Shown here in pieces: positions 33,972-46,290 of a stretch of 64,000 bases of DNA. The stretch is from Grifola frondosa. Its lineage: Eukaryota; Basidiomycota; Agaricomycetes; Polyporales; Grifolaceae. The stretch covers positions 186,001-250,000 of the forward strand of contig LUGG01000038.1 in assembly GCA_001683735.1 (NCBI GenBank), written 5' to 3'. The first letter of the stretch is position 1. The number at the start of each line of letters is the position of its first letter. The position numbers and the translations under genes were made by a program. The notes beneath the pieces were generated by a model. It saw nothing but the letters and a program-made list of their open reading frames with translations, ran no database searches and was not told the DNA's origin.

Positions 33972-36900
33972 CAGGGGGAGGGAGCAAGGGAAGGAAAAAG
34001 ACAGTAGCACGAAGAAGTTGAGTAATTCGAGCACATCCGCGAATACATCACTCGTCGCTGCGCGCAACGAGGATTTCGTCTTTTATTCTTCGAGTGCAGC
34101 CCCTCTCGAACAACCCGATGCAGCGCTCGCTGCAATTGCGATGCTCGATCCGGATGCATGGCTCGGCGACACGGGAACGACGGCACACATTGCGAGACGA
34201 AAAGAAAATTTTATTGATTACATCGAGACTCCGGGTGCTACAGTACGAGGCGCAGGCTCGACGCCAGTGCTGGGACATGGAACAATCAAGCTTGACTGCC
34301 ATGTGGGCAACAAGCAACGGATGATCACACTTACCAATGTGATACATGCACCGGACATCCCCCACAATTTAATTTCGCTCGGAAAAATTGAAGCCGCCGG
34401 ACACAAAATCAGACTCCAAGATGGCGAACTTCGTATTGAAGACAAGACCGGCGCGACGTACGCAACGGGCAAACGCGTTGCACGCTACCTATATAAATTA
34501 GCCGTTACGGTTAATCGAGGCGAAGCGCACCTTGCGAATGTTGCGAAAACTCGACCGTTTCGAAAGCGGACGTGGGATGAGTGGCACCGCACATTCGGAC
34601 ACATGCACATGGGTGCAGTAAAGCTGTTGAAGGAACGAGAGATGGTTACCGGCATGGAAATTGATGGGAACTTACCTGCCAGTCGCCAATGCGAAACGTG
34701 CATACGCTCGAAGCAGCATGTCGAACCGTTTCTGCAAGAGTCCCAAACACAGTATGACGAGATCGGGGATCTCACCGTGACAGACGTATGGGGACCGGCA
34801 CGCGTCGAGGCCATTGGAGGCCAACGGTACTTCGCGACATTTACGGACATGTGCTCCCGTCGCACTGCAATCTATTTCATGAAGCACAAGTCAGAAGCTC
34901 TTCAGAAATTCAAGTATTATGAAGAAAACATGAAAAACGCACATGGGCACCAGTTGAAGAAGCTGCGGGCGACAATGGCAAGGAGTACATCAACAAAGAA
35001 TTCGAGGAATACTTACTCACCAATGGAATCGAACTCGAAACGACCGCACCGTACTCGTCCGCACAAAATGGCGTTGCAGAGCGAATAAATCGTACCGTTG
35101 TTGAGCATGCACGAGCCATGCTTGTCACACATAATTTGCCAAAATTCCTGTGGATGGAAGCTGTCGGGTATGCCACATACCTGAAGAACCGGTCTCCGAC
35201 ACGAGTTTTGAAGGACAAAACTCCAGAAGAGGTTTTCTCGTCAAAGAAGCCAGATGTTGGAAACCTGCAAGAATTTGGACTTAAATGTTGGGTTCTCACA
35301 CCCGACCAAAAAAGGGACAAGCTCGACCCTAAATCGGAACCTGTTATTTTCACGGGTGTCGCCGAAGGAAGCAAAGCATGGCGCTACTGGGACCCAAAGG
35401 CACGCCGCATCGGAAAATCAAGAAATATTATATTTTCCGTGCCGAAATACACGACAGTACTTGATGATGAGTACATTGAGGAGATCTTTCCCCAGCCACT
35501 CGAGGGGGAGAGGGGGAGCAGCGAGCATGCTGTGAAAAGTCAGGAGCAGGCACCAGAACAGGAAATCATGGCAAAAGAAGAAGAAATATTGCCAGATATG
35601 TCAAACAAGGAAATGCCGAGATGAAGCGGACGTCTCGCGAAGACGCCTACACCAGACTATGCGAAAATGCACAATCCAGCCTCAAGAGGCCCACGCAAAA
35701 CACCCACAACTACACCAGAAGTGACACAAAGCTCTGAGCAAGCTGAAGAAGCAAATGAAAGTTATGTCATGTGCCTACATACCTTGGTGGGCACTGAAAC
35801 ACATGACGAGCCACAATCCTATGAAGAAGCCCAAAACTCGCCCGATTGGCCCAAGTGGAAAGCTGCAATGGACGAAGAAATGGCGCAGCTACAGAAGCTC
35901 AAGACATATACACTTGAGAAGCTGCCAGAGGGGCGGAAAGAAGTTGGATGCAAGTGGGTGTACCGACTGAAGCGGAATGCGGAAGGCGAGATCGTGCGCT
36001 ATAAAGCGAGACTTGTCGCACGCGGATTCTCACAGATTCCTGGATGGATTTCATCGAGACATTTGCACCAGTTGTGCGAATGGATTCCCTACGAGTACTG
36101 CTCGCATTAGCTGCAAAACGTGACATGGAACTCGAGCAGATGGATGTTGTTGGGGCATACCTTAATGGAAATCTTGAAGAAGAAATCTATATGTCCCAAC
36201 CCGAAGGCTACGGTGGAAACCGGCCGTGTCTGTCGCCTATGGAAGTCACTATATGGACTGAAACAGTCCGGTCGAGTCTGGAATATCAATATCAACTCGA
36301 TACTACTCAAACTCGGATTCAAAAGATGCAATTCGGACAATTGCGTCTACATACTTAATGGCGATGATGGACTCATCATCATTGCAATCCACGTCGATGA
36401 CATGGCGATCCTAGCAGACCAGACAAGTTAATGGCCTGGATCAAGGGGGAGTTAAATCAGGAACTCACCATGTCAGATCTTGGGCCTGTTCGGCACATCC
36501 TCGGACTCGAAGTCACTCGCGATCGTACAGCCACACGCTCACACTCACACAGACGCAGTACATCAAACGTGTACTGGAGTGCTTCGGAATGACCGACTGC
36601 AAGCCAGTCTCAACACCTATGGAGGCAAACATCAAATTGCAGAAGGAGTCTGATGATTCAGACCTCTCGGAAATGAAGAACATACCTTATCAGACCGCAA
36701 TAGGCAGTCTGATGTATGCGGCGTTGGGCACTCGGCCTGATATTACCTATGCCGTGCAAGCTCTCAGTCAATTCAACTCAAAACCAGGACCCACTCACTG
36801 GAGTGCCGTGAAACGTGTCCTACGCTACTTGAAGGGCACAGAGGACCTAGGAATCACATATGGAGACAACTCTGAAGATGTGAAGGTGCGGGGATTCTAT

Positions 36901-37379
36901 AAAATGTTAGACTTGAAGGATTCTCGGATGCAGACTGGGGAGCTAACCCTGATGACCGGAGATCGGTATCGGGGTATACATTCCAAATCGGCTACGGAGC
37001 AGTCGCATGGAGCTCGAAGAAACAACCAACAGTCGCACTATCGAGCATGGAGGCGGAGTACATGGCAATCTCAAATGCGACGCGCCAAGCAATCTGGCTG
37101 CGTGCACTTCTCACGGAACTCGGATTCTGCCAAAACTCACCTACTATATTGAATGCAGACAATCAGTCTGCAATTGCACTGTCAAAAGATTCGGTGCACC
37201 ACCAAAGATCAAAGCACATCGATATTCGGCATCACTTCGTCGAGAATGCATTGAAGCCGACACAATTCAATTACACTACTGTCCAAACCGATATCAACAC
37301 CGCAGATTTACTGACGAAAGCGCTCGCTCGCGGACGACACCAGACGCTCACAGCGCAGGTGGGTATCTTGCGGAGTTGA
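33808..37379 (+). pseudogene. pol: Copia Pol polyprotein, multiple frameshifts
   Basis: Read across frames, all Copia modules are present. Zinc knuckle CHNCGKKGHFAREC (33904-33945); protease DPDAWLGDTGTTAHIA; integrase zinc site WHRTFGHMH...CETCIRSK, then LTVTDVWGP, DNGKEYINKEF and the NGVAERINRTVVEHARAML block. Reverse transcriptase: KWVYRLKRNAEGEIVRYKAR, VVGAYLNGN, LYGLKQSGRVWN and IAIHVDDMAIL. RNase H: GTRPDITYAV, DADWGANPDDRRSVSGY, SSMEAEYMAIS and SKHIDIRHHFV. Frame changes fall near 33865, 34968, 36042, 36214, 36420, 36527 and 36915, with a TGA at 35622-35624. Five of the seven are apparent one-base losses. Either consensus errors, or a defective RNA mobilised in trans. Confidence 0.9.
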
Positions 37380-37385
37380 GGGGAG
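37378..37385 (+). other. Copia polypurine tract
   Basis: GAGGGGAG abuts the 3' LTR, the expected place for plus-strand priming. Confidence 0.75.
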
Positions 37386-37597
37386 TGTTGCGGTATAATG
37401 GAGGAGGCAACTCCGAAGTTACCGGAACATTCGAGAAAGTCAAGGAATAAAACAGGCATTACTAATGCCATAGAAGGACTTAGAATATTCGATTACAAAA
37501 GGTATAAATACCATGCGAATGTATGTACCGTAGTTAGTTAATCTTACATTCCACCTTCCACCTAGAAAGGTCGTCGCCGCTGCGTATTACTGCGACA
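37386..37597 (+). repeat. Copia 3' LTR
   Basis: 212 bp, identical by eye to the 5' LTR except for one base; followed directly by the target duplication TCTGC. Confidence 0.95.
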
Positions 37598-38114
37598 TCT
37601 GCGGCCGGTTCGTATGTGGATACGGCGGTCGCCTCTGGTGTGGTGTTTCGGAGGAGAGATGGCGGGCGGCTCGATAGGCTGTTCCCCCCCGCACGAAGCA
37701 GTAGATTGCCATGGGCTCACTCGGTGTGGAAATGGTACTGTACCTCGTTCTTCGACACGGAAACACGCATGAGTGGCTGGCAGGCAGCATCTCCGTGGCC
37801 CTGTACGTTATGCATCATATAGAATGAAAAACGCCAGACTGTGAGTCGGCGCGGGAAATATCGGCACGGGAGACGTTCACTGCGGAGAGTACATACACGG
37901 CTGACTGGAGCGAAGGACGATGGCACGAGGTACGCAGGGAGATCAACGTTCGACGTTCGACTGTCGAATCTTCAACGATACAACCGAGTCACTCCAGCTC
38001 GCGCTCATGGCGGGGCTTTTCCAAAAAGCGAGCGATCGGCGCGAGATCATCTGGCACGGTACATACATACTTTAGATACGCAGGCCGATTGGCTCTTATC
38101 CGCCTCACGGCGCC
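37598..38114 (-). repeat. Fifth repeat copy, middle part
   Basis: Continues the minus-strand repeat after the Copia insertion and includes its anchor (ctttagatacg, about 38070-38080). It ends at the chromovirus; GCGCC (38110-38114) is the left target duplication. Confidence 0.8.
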
Positions 38115-38508
38115 TGTAACGATCACCAAAACCACGGCAGAGTACGCTTACTCCATGTTGAGATTCGTACGGATGGTTTCGTTTGGGCAACAGCTGGCAA
38201 CGAAAGCAAATGTTCAACGAAGTCAATATTAAAATACAACTAGTATACAAACTGCTTACCTGGCAACGAAAGCAAATGTTCAACGAAGTTGAACGAGCTG
38301 ACGTTCCAGGTAGCAAAACCAAACTTAAATAGCAAAGTCCGTTTACGCACGTATGGTCACTCTCCCACAATAGCGCTTACTCATCCGTCACCAATCAGTG
38401 TCATCAGTATGACCCTCGTTCCTCATCCATCACTGATCTTGCAGGTGACCAACGCGACGCGTCCCAGCACCTACTGGCGTCTATGTCCAAATCGGGAAAT
38501 TTGTTACA
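38115..38508 (-). repeat. Chromovirus 3' LTR (left)
   Basis: 394 bp. Contains two copies of a 26-base unit (around GGCAACGAAAGCAAATGTTC) 68 bases apart. Compared with the right LTR it lacks eight bases in about seven places and has one or two substitutions. Confidence 0.9.
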
Positions 38509-38630
38509 TTACCCCTCTTCAGGCGAGTTTCTCCGGACGAGCTTCGTGACCAATGATTTTGCCTCTTGTCCAAATCCCCGCGGTTTATCAATGACAGTAT
38601 AGTTAATCAATGGTTGAAAATGCATATCGT

Positions 38631-39507
38631 TCATCGATAATTGACTAATTTGCCGTGGACGGAGGGTGTGTACGGTGGAAATCCGACGAGATTGGCGGCA
38701 TTGTCAAGATTGGAGCGGGGTTCCCATGAATTTTCAGACGCAGGGTATCCTACCATTTTACGAGGTACTGAAGACGGTTGCGGAACATGCGTGAATCGAG
38801 AACCTTTTCAACTTCGTACTCAGGTTCTCCTTCGATGATGACCGCAGGCGGTTTCGTCGGCTTCCTGCCTGGAATTTGATCCGTTTTGTGGGTCGACAAC
38901 AATGAAGCATGAAAGACGGGGTGAATGCGCCAGGTTCGGGGAAGTTTAAGCCTGAAGTTGAGCGGGAGACTTGTTCGAGAATTTCGAACGGTCCATGACG
39001 TTTCGCGCTCAGTTTCTTGCTTGGTTGCTCTGTACGAATATTACGAGCATCCAGCCAGACTAAATCGCCGACTTTGAATGGAGGGGTGTCCTGCACGTGT
39101 TGATCGTAGTATCGTTTCATACGATCCGCTGCGAGTTGTAACGCTGCCTGTGATTCCTTTCGGGCAGCTTCGCGTTCGCGCATCAAGGTGTCTAAGTCTG
39201 GGTGTCGTACCGCTGTAACGAGATCTGGCATTGCCCGAGGATGACGTCCTAAGTCTGCGTAGAACGGAGAGACCTTGGTGGATTCGTGAGCTTGATTATT
39301 GTATGCAAATTCCGCTTCGATAAGTTTATCGTGCCAATCGTCTTGGCGGAAGTTGCAGTAGATGCGCAGATACTGTTCGAGTTCCTGGTTTATCCGTTCC
39401 GTTTGACCGTCGGTTTGTGGGTGGTAAGCAGTGGACATGGCGGAGGTTATTTCGAGAATTTTACACAGCTCTTGAAACACTCGCGACGCGAACTGAGTTC
39501 CACGGTC
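38631..39507 (-). pseudogene. pol: Chromovirus integrase C-half with chromodomain
   Basis: Minus strand, directly after the foldback insertion. It begins at the second catalytic Asp (ISDRGTQFAS), then HPQTDGQTERINQELEQYLR (catalytic Glu), FAYNNQAHESTKVSPF, and a GPY/F-like end (LSAKRHGPFEILEQV). One or more frame changes follow; the text continues as LPRTWRIHPVFHASLL and a chromodomain core, YLVKW...GYPASENSWEPRSNL, ending at 38631. The chromodomain would steer insertion to marked chromatin; that role is known from the family and not shown here. Confidence 0.85.
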
Positions 39508-39514
39508 CGAGATG

Positions 39515-42500
39515 GAGCCCATTCAGTCATACCACCTGTGACTTACAGTCAGCCGATGATCGGTTTTTGCTGTTGTCACAGGCCAGCCAGTCCGGCCGGA
39601 ATTCCGGTATTTTCTATAATTACAGCCCGGCCGAATGCCTGTGATAACAGTGTGGCCGGTTCGGTACAAGAAAATACATCGGAATTTCAGGTAATACTCG
39701 GTAAATTGTATAAATTTCCCAAAATTAATACCGAAGTTCAGGTGAGGGTCCGGGAATCTGAGGGATTTAATGTATACTCTTCAATTTGAGTCAGTACTCT
39801 GTACATTTATTCATGCCCAGAAATTTTAGTTCAAACACCAAAGATTTACCCTGGTACTTTAGACCAAATACCGAAAATGTATGTTTTCGGTGTTTGAGCC
39901 GATATTGATAGCCCGGTGTTTGAACTAACACCGGAGGTTTACCGAGCAATTTGGTCAAAATACCGAAAATGTATGGCTTCGGTATTTGAGCAGATATTCA
40001 TATTTCGGCATTTGAACTCAAATACTGAAGATTTACCAAGCGATTTGGTCAAAATACCGAAAATGTATTGCTTCGGTATTTGAACAAATATTCATATTTC
40101 GGCATTTGAACTCAAATACCAAAGATCACTTACCATGGAAGTTTAGACCAAATGCTGAAAATATATGGTTCTGGTATTTGAGCAGATATTTATAACCCGG
40201 CATTTTAGTTCAAATGCCGGTGGTTTACCGAGTGATTTGGTCAAAATACCGAAAATGTATGGCTTCGGTATTTGAGCTGATATTCATATTTCGGCATTTG
40301 AACTCAAATACCGAAGATGTACCGAGCAATTTGGTCAAAATACCGAAAATGTACCGAGCAATTTGGTCAAAATACCGAAAATGTATCGCTTCGGTATTTG
40401 AACAAATATTCATATTTCGGCATTTGAACTCAAATACCGAAGGTCATTTACCATGGAAGTTTAGACCAAATGCCGAAGATATATGGTTTCGGTATTTGAG
40501 CTGATATTCATAGTCCAAAGTTTTAGTTCAAACATCAGAGATTTACCAAGAGATTTGGTCAAAATACCGAAAATGTATGGCTTCGGTATTTGAGTAGGTA
40601 TTCATATTCTGGCATTTGAATTCAAATACCGAAGATTTACCATGAGACTTTAGACCAAATGCCGGAACTTTACCCTGGAACTTTAGACCCAATACCGAAA
40701 ATGTATAGTTTCGGTATTTGAGCAGATATTCATGGTTCAAAATGTTAGTTCAGATACCGGAATTTTATCCGGGAATTTTCATTTGAACACTGAACATGTT
40801 TGATACTTTGCAGTCCGGCAACTGAGTTCATTCTTTTACCGCCCGGCAAATTGATGACAAAGACCGAGTATGTTTTAAATTCAGCCACTATATGTTGTTT
40901 TCTCCATTGCTTCCTCAATTCTTCACAGATTTTCTTCATCTTAGGCTTATCTGAAGGTGTTTAATCAGTAGAATCTGAATACATATACAATTTTGTATAT
41001 CATTGCAATAAAAACATACCATTTCAGTGTGACTTTCCACAATGTTCTGCAAATTGGGAAGTGAATACTGCACCAATTGTGATGAATAAGACATGTTTGG
41101 AAGGATGGAATTTATCCAAATAAGGCTCAGCTTTTTCCGAAAGAATCTGTTCAATATTCACTTCATAACATTCACAACAACCTTCAGGGTTGGTAGAAAT
41201 AATCCATTGAGTGTTTCAGGATCAAATTTACCTATAATCATAACAGATTTCTACCAATTGTCTGTATTCATTCCAGCTTGAAAATAAACCCTCAATAACT
41301 CTTATCGGAGAGGAACTGATGTATGGGGATGTTTATCAGTTGCCACAATAGATTAGACAATTACGCTACTACTTTAATATTGGGAAAAGATCGAACAGCA
41401 GTTTCAGATAGATGCATATTCTATCTTCAAATAAAGTCCAACATCATACATTTTAGTGAGGAACTGAGCCTACAATTGAGGGATCAGTATGTTTGCAGCT
41501 GATTCAGAGTGCAGGTGACTGGAGCTCAATACAGCACTACTAAGCATTCAGCCACAATTGGGTGTTCCCCCCATGTATTAGCCATTTCTTGATGGAATCT
41601 TGTGATTCTTAATGGAGCATGTAGATACTGTTGCAGGCTATGTTGTGATTGAAAATTGGATTTTTACAGCAGCCATAAAGTCTTCTAGAAAGGTTGTGTC
41701 ATATTTGAGTGATTGTGTGGCAGTATTGCCAAAATTGTAAGTAAGGATATCATTGAGGGCTCATTTTCAAAGTAGATATATTGTACAATTTATGCAACAC
41801 AGGAAACAGGACACCAAGCAATGTGTGCAACAATATTAAGTGATCAGTGTGGGACCTGTCACCTAGTGCTGTTGTGAATGTTATGAAGTGAATATTGAAC
41901 AGATTCTTTCGGAAAAAGCTGAGCCTTATTTGGATAAATTCCATCCTTCCAAACATGTCTTATTCATCACAATTGGTGCAGTATTCACTTCCCAATTTGC
42001 AGAACATTGTGGAAAGTCACACTGAAATGGTATGTTTTTATTGCAATGATATACAAAATTGTATATGTATTCAGATTCTACTGATTAAACACCTTCAGAT
42101 AAGCCTAAGATGAAGAAAATCTGTGAAGAATTGAGGAAGCAATGGAGAAAACAACATATAGTGGCTGAATTTAAAACATACTCGGTCTTTGTCATCAATT
42201 TGCCGGGCGGTAAAAGAATGAACTCAGTTGCCGGACTGCAAAGTATCAAACATGTTCAGTGTTCAAATGAAAATTCCCGGATAAAATCCGGTATCTGAAC
42301 TAACATTTTGAACCATGAATATCTGCTCAAATACCGAAACTATACATTTTCGGTATTGGGTCTAAAGTTCCAGGGTAAAGTTCCGGCATTTGGTCTAAAG
42401 TCTCATGGTAAATCTTCGGTATTTGAATTCAAATGCCAGAATATGAATACCTACTCAAATACCGAAGCCATACATTTTCGGTATTTTGACCAAATCTCTT

Positions 42501-43535
42501 GGTAAATCTCTGATGTTTGAACTAAAACTTTGGACTATGAATATCAGCTCAAATACCGAAACCATATATCTTCGGCATTTGGTCTAAACTTCCATGGTAA
42601 ATGACCTTCGGTATTTGAGTTCAAATGCCGAAATATGAATATTTGTTCAAATACCGAAGCGATACATTTTCGGTATTTTGACCAAATTGCTCGGTACATT
42701 TTCGGTATTTTGACCAAATTGCTCGGTACATCTTCGGTATTTGAGTTCAAATGCCGAAATATGAATATCAGCTCAAATACCGAAGCCATACATTTTCGGT
42801 ATTTTGACCAAATCACTCGGTAAACCACCGGCATTTGAACTAAAATGCCGGGTTATAAATATCTGCTCAAATACCAGAACCATATATTTTCAGCATTTGG
42901 TCTAAACTTCCATGGTAAGTGATCTTTGGTATTTGAGTTCAAATGCCGAAATATGAATATTTGTTCAAATACCGAAGCAATACATTTTCGGTATTTTGAC
43001 CAAATCGCTTGGTAAATCTTCAGTATTTGAGTTCAAATGCCGAAATATGAATATCTGCTCAAATACCGAAGCCATACATTTTCGGTATTTTGACCAAATT
43101 GCTCGGTAAACCTCCGGTGTTAGTTCAAACACCGGGCTATCAATATCGGCTCAAACACCGAAAACATACATTTTCGGTATTTGGTCTAAAGTACCAGGGT
43201 AAATCTTTGGTGTTTGAACTAAAATTTCTGGGCATGAATAAATGTACAGAGTACTGACTCAAATTGAAGAGTATACATTAAATCCCTCAGATTCCCGGAC
43301 CCTCACCTGAACTTCGGTATTAATTTTCGGGAAATTTATACAATTTACCGAGTATTACCTGAAATTCCGATGTATTTTTTGTACCGAACCGGCCACACTG
43401 TTATCACAGGCATTCGGCCGGGCTGTAATTATAGAAAATACCGGAATTCTGGCCGGACTGGCTGGCCTGTGACAACAGCAAAAACCGATCATCGGCTGAC
43501 TGTTACACAACAGAAGTCCCAGGCTGAAAGGTGTG
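39515..43535. mobile_element. 4-kb palindromic foldback element 1
   Basis: Two nearly identical inverted arms, 39546-41179 and 41870-43502, about 1.63 kb each, flank a 690-bp loop. Short outer ends differ slightly (GAGCCCATTCAG on the left, CACACCTTTCAG on the right, read inward). A 7-bp direct repeat, CGAGATG (39508-39514 and 43536-43542), flanks the element; removing the element and one copy restores the integrase codons exactly. The outer two thirds of each arm are tandem units of about 100 bases built on TACCGAA...TTCGGTA. It has no convincing coding capacity, so it is probably non-autonomous. Long arms and a 7-bp duplication resemble foldback or Mutator-like elements; the superfamily is undecided. 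Its core is related to the element at 57065-59692. Confidence 0.85.
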
Positions 43536-43542
43536 CGAGATG

Positions 43543-46290
43543 ATCTTCTTCGGCAGTCCATGCTGTGACCATATTTCTCGATAGTATATCTCGGCGACTT
43601 CTTGAGCGTCGATCGTACCATGAACGGGGAAAAACCGTGCTCGTTTCGTCATTCGATCGGCGACCACCATGATTGCATCGTGTTCACTGCTTTCTGGTAG
43701 GCCCGTGATTAAGTCGACCGTCGTAATGTCCCAGGGTTGGTCTGGAATTTCGTTAGGTTGGAGAGGGCCATATGGTTGTCGAGGAAATGTTTTGTTACGT
43801 TGACAAGCGTCACAGCCGTCAACGTAATTCCGGACGTACACTGAAAGTCCCGGCCACCAATAGTTACGGCTGACGAGTTCGTACGTCTTCCAGCGTCCTG
43901 GATGACCAGCAGTAGGATGATCGTGGTGTAGTTGAACGATCTCCTTGCGAATGGCATCGTCCTTCGGAACGTAGACCTTCCCTCGGTGTAGCAATAGACC
44001 AACGTCCACATTCCAGTCCTGTAGACCGGCAGCAAGTTCACGCGGACCGTGAGCCATCGCTTTTTGGATTGGTTCGGTTGCAATTTCATCGCGTGTAAGA
44101 GCTTCGCGAATGCGATCAAGTAAGGATTGGTCGGGGACGATAGACGCATGACCAGGCTGAATCGCGCGGGCTTGGAAATACTCTGCCTTTAGCACGACCT
44201 TGTCTCTGTTATCCGAGGCGACCCCCTCTTCATGGTCGGTCCTACGCGATAGTGGATCGGCTCGTTGCATAGTCTTTCCCGGACGATGATGAATCGTGAA
44301 GTTAAACCGAGTAAGATAAAGCGACCAGCGAGCTTGTCTGCGTGTGAGGTCTTGGGCCTTGCGGAAATACTCTAGGTTCTTGTGGTCTGACCAGATCTCA
44401 ACAGAGTGAGGACCTCCTTCGAGGTAGTGCCGATATTCTTCTAGGGCGCGAATGATTGCGAGCAACTCCTTGTCGTAAATCTCGTAGTTGCGTTCGTGTT
44501 CGTTAAGCCCCTTGGAATAAAAGGCGACCGGGTGCCAAGCTCCTTCTCGTCTCGTTGTTCCAAAACAGCACCCGTAGCAAAGTCCGAAGTGTCCGTCTCC
44601 AATCTGAACGACTGGTCTAGATCGGGAAGTTTAAGAATGGGCGCTGAGGTAAATGCGTGTTTCAGGGTTTCGAAGGCGTGTTGCTGTTCCCGTCCCATTG
44701 CCATTTGAAACCCTTTCGAGTCAAAACGTTCAATGGCTTAGAGACATCCGCGAAGCTTTGAATGAAGCGTCGGTAGAAATTCGCGAAGCCTAGAAAGGCT
44801 TGTACCTCCTTAACGGTCTTGGGCGCTGGCCAATCAAGAACTCCTTCGACCTTTTTCGGATCCATGGAGACGGAGTTCTGTGAAATGATCATACCGAGGT
44901 AGTCTATGGACAGCTCTTCGAATAGGCATTTTTCCGGTTTCAGGAACAAGTCTCTTTCTCGCAAGCGTTTGAGCACTCGCACGTAATGCGTCGATGAGTG
45001 CGAAGGTCGCTGGTGAAAATAAGAATATCGTCAAGATAAACCACCACATGCCCTTCGAGAATGAGATCTTTCAGAATCTCGTTCATCATCGCTTGGAACG
45101 TGCCTGGAGAACCGTGAAGACCGAAGAACATGACGGTCAGTTCGAACAGACCTCGGTGCGTCCTGAAAGCCGCCTTCCATTGATCGCCGTCTTTGATTCG
45201 TACGTTGTTGTATCCCCAACGTAAGTCCAACTTCGTAAAGTACTTGGCACCCTTTAGCTGGTGATCAAAGAGCTGATACGAGGGAGTGGATAGCGGTTCT
45301 TGATCGTGACCGCATTCAGCTTTCGATAGTCCTGGACGAGTCGAAGAGATCCATCTTTCTTCTTCACGAAGAAGACTGCTGCACCGACAGGGCTCTTGGA
45401 CGGATGGATATAGCCTTTTCGGAGATTCTCGTCCAAGAATTCATCCAGCTGACGGGTTTCTTCCGGTGACAAGGGGTAAACCTTCGAGATGGGCGGCAGG
45501 TTTTGGTCCGGCATCAAGTCAATCGCATGGTCGTACGATTTGCTCGTAGGGAAGCGTTCGCTAGCCGTCTTGGAGAAAGACATCTTCGAAATCATGGAGG
45601 TGGTCCGGAACGATTTCCCTCCATTCCTTCTTCTGCTTTCCTGCTGGGCCGCTTCTTCGATTTCCTGTGACTTGGTGTACTTCGCGCAAATCTCTACCCA
45701 TTGGTCGAGAACTGCGTTAGATTCGGGATCATGAGAATCACCTCATACCAGGCTACTGTGTCCTTGTAGAATTCCCAATACCGTTTCGAGTAGCGGTATC
45801 GAGGGGAATTTCATCGTCCGCACGAATGAACTCTTCTTCCAGTTCCATTCGTTCCTCCCAAGCAGGCTGCGTGGGGCTTTCGCGTCACTTGTCTCGGTCA
45901 TGCGAAGTTCTTTCGTCGACGCCAAGACTCGATCAGCTTCCTCCATCATCTGCGGCTTCTTCTTGTCCTTCTTCGCGAACCTTAGTCCGCACTCCTTTGG
46001 GCACCTAGTAAATTCCAAGGTTCCAGCGTCCCAGTCTATCTCCGGATTGTGTTGTCGAATATAGTCGAGGCCTATAATCAGGTCTCGATCGCCTACGTTG
46101 GTCACTAACATAGGGACCTCGGCTCATGATCGCCTATCTTCAGTTTCAGCACCGTGTAGACTTGGATCGGTCCTCCTTCATTTTCAGATCGATCCGCATT
46201 ATAGACGACCAGGGGTTTTTTGAGGGGTTTCACTCCAACGTTATGCTTCCGCACGAAGTCTTCGTGAACGAATACGGAGAATGCTCCGGA
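43543..46290 (-). pseudogene. pol: Chromovirus protease, RT, RNase H and integrase N-half
   Basis: Minus strand from about 46290. Aspartic-protease region: MLVTNVGDRDLIIGLDYIRQ. Reverse transcriptase: [44 protein letters not shown] and catalytic [10 protein letters not shown]. RNase H: FRLETDTSDFATGAVLEQ and YDKELLAIIRALEEYRHYL. Integrase zinc site, HHDHPTAGHPGRWKT...CDACQRNK, then DLITGLPESSEHDAIMVV (first catalytic Asp), up to HGLPKKIIS, where the palindrome cuts in. The open frame 43503-44465 is long and clean; frame changes occur near 44450, 44700, 44950 and 45250. Confidence 0.9.

Larger units (their letters stand above)
32848..37597 (+). mobile_element. Ty1/Copia LTR retrotransposon
   Basis: Complete in structure: 212-bp LTRs beginning TG and ending CA, 5-bp target duplication TCTGC (32843-32847 and 37598-37602), primer-binding site, gag, pol in Copia order (protease, integrase, reverse transcriptase, RNase H) and a polypurine tract. 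The two LTRs differ at one base by eye (taccGtgcg against taccAtgcg), which means a very recent insertion. The coding part nevertheless has at least seven frame changes and a stop, so as read it is not autonomous. It interrupts the minus-strand repeat copy; joining its flanks restores that repeat. Confidence 0.95.

Noticed and set aside
40214..42834. Identical 96-codon frames on both strands in foldback element 1
   Set aside because: They read the same iterated palindromic motif from each arm. The identity comes from the inverted repeat, not from two genes.
39840..43200. Regularly spaced short repeats that look like a CRISPR array
   Set aside because: Units vary, spacers are similar to each other, and the context is a eukaryotic transposon with inverted arms.
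39546..43505. Alternative target duplication TTA just outside the perfect arms of foldback element 1
   Set aside because: TTA flanks CAGTCAGCCG on both sides, but the integrase reading frame is restored only when the element is cut at the outer CGAGATG repeats.
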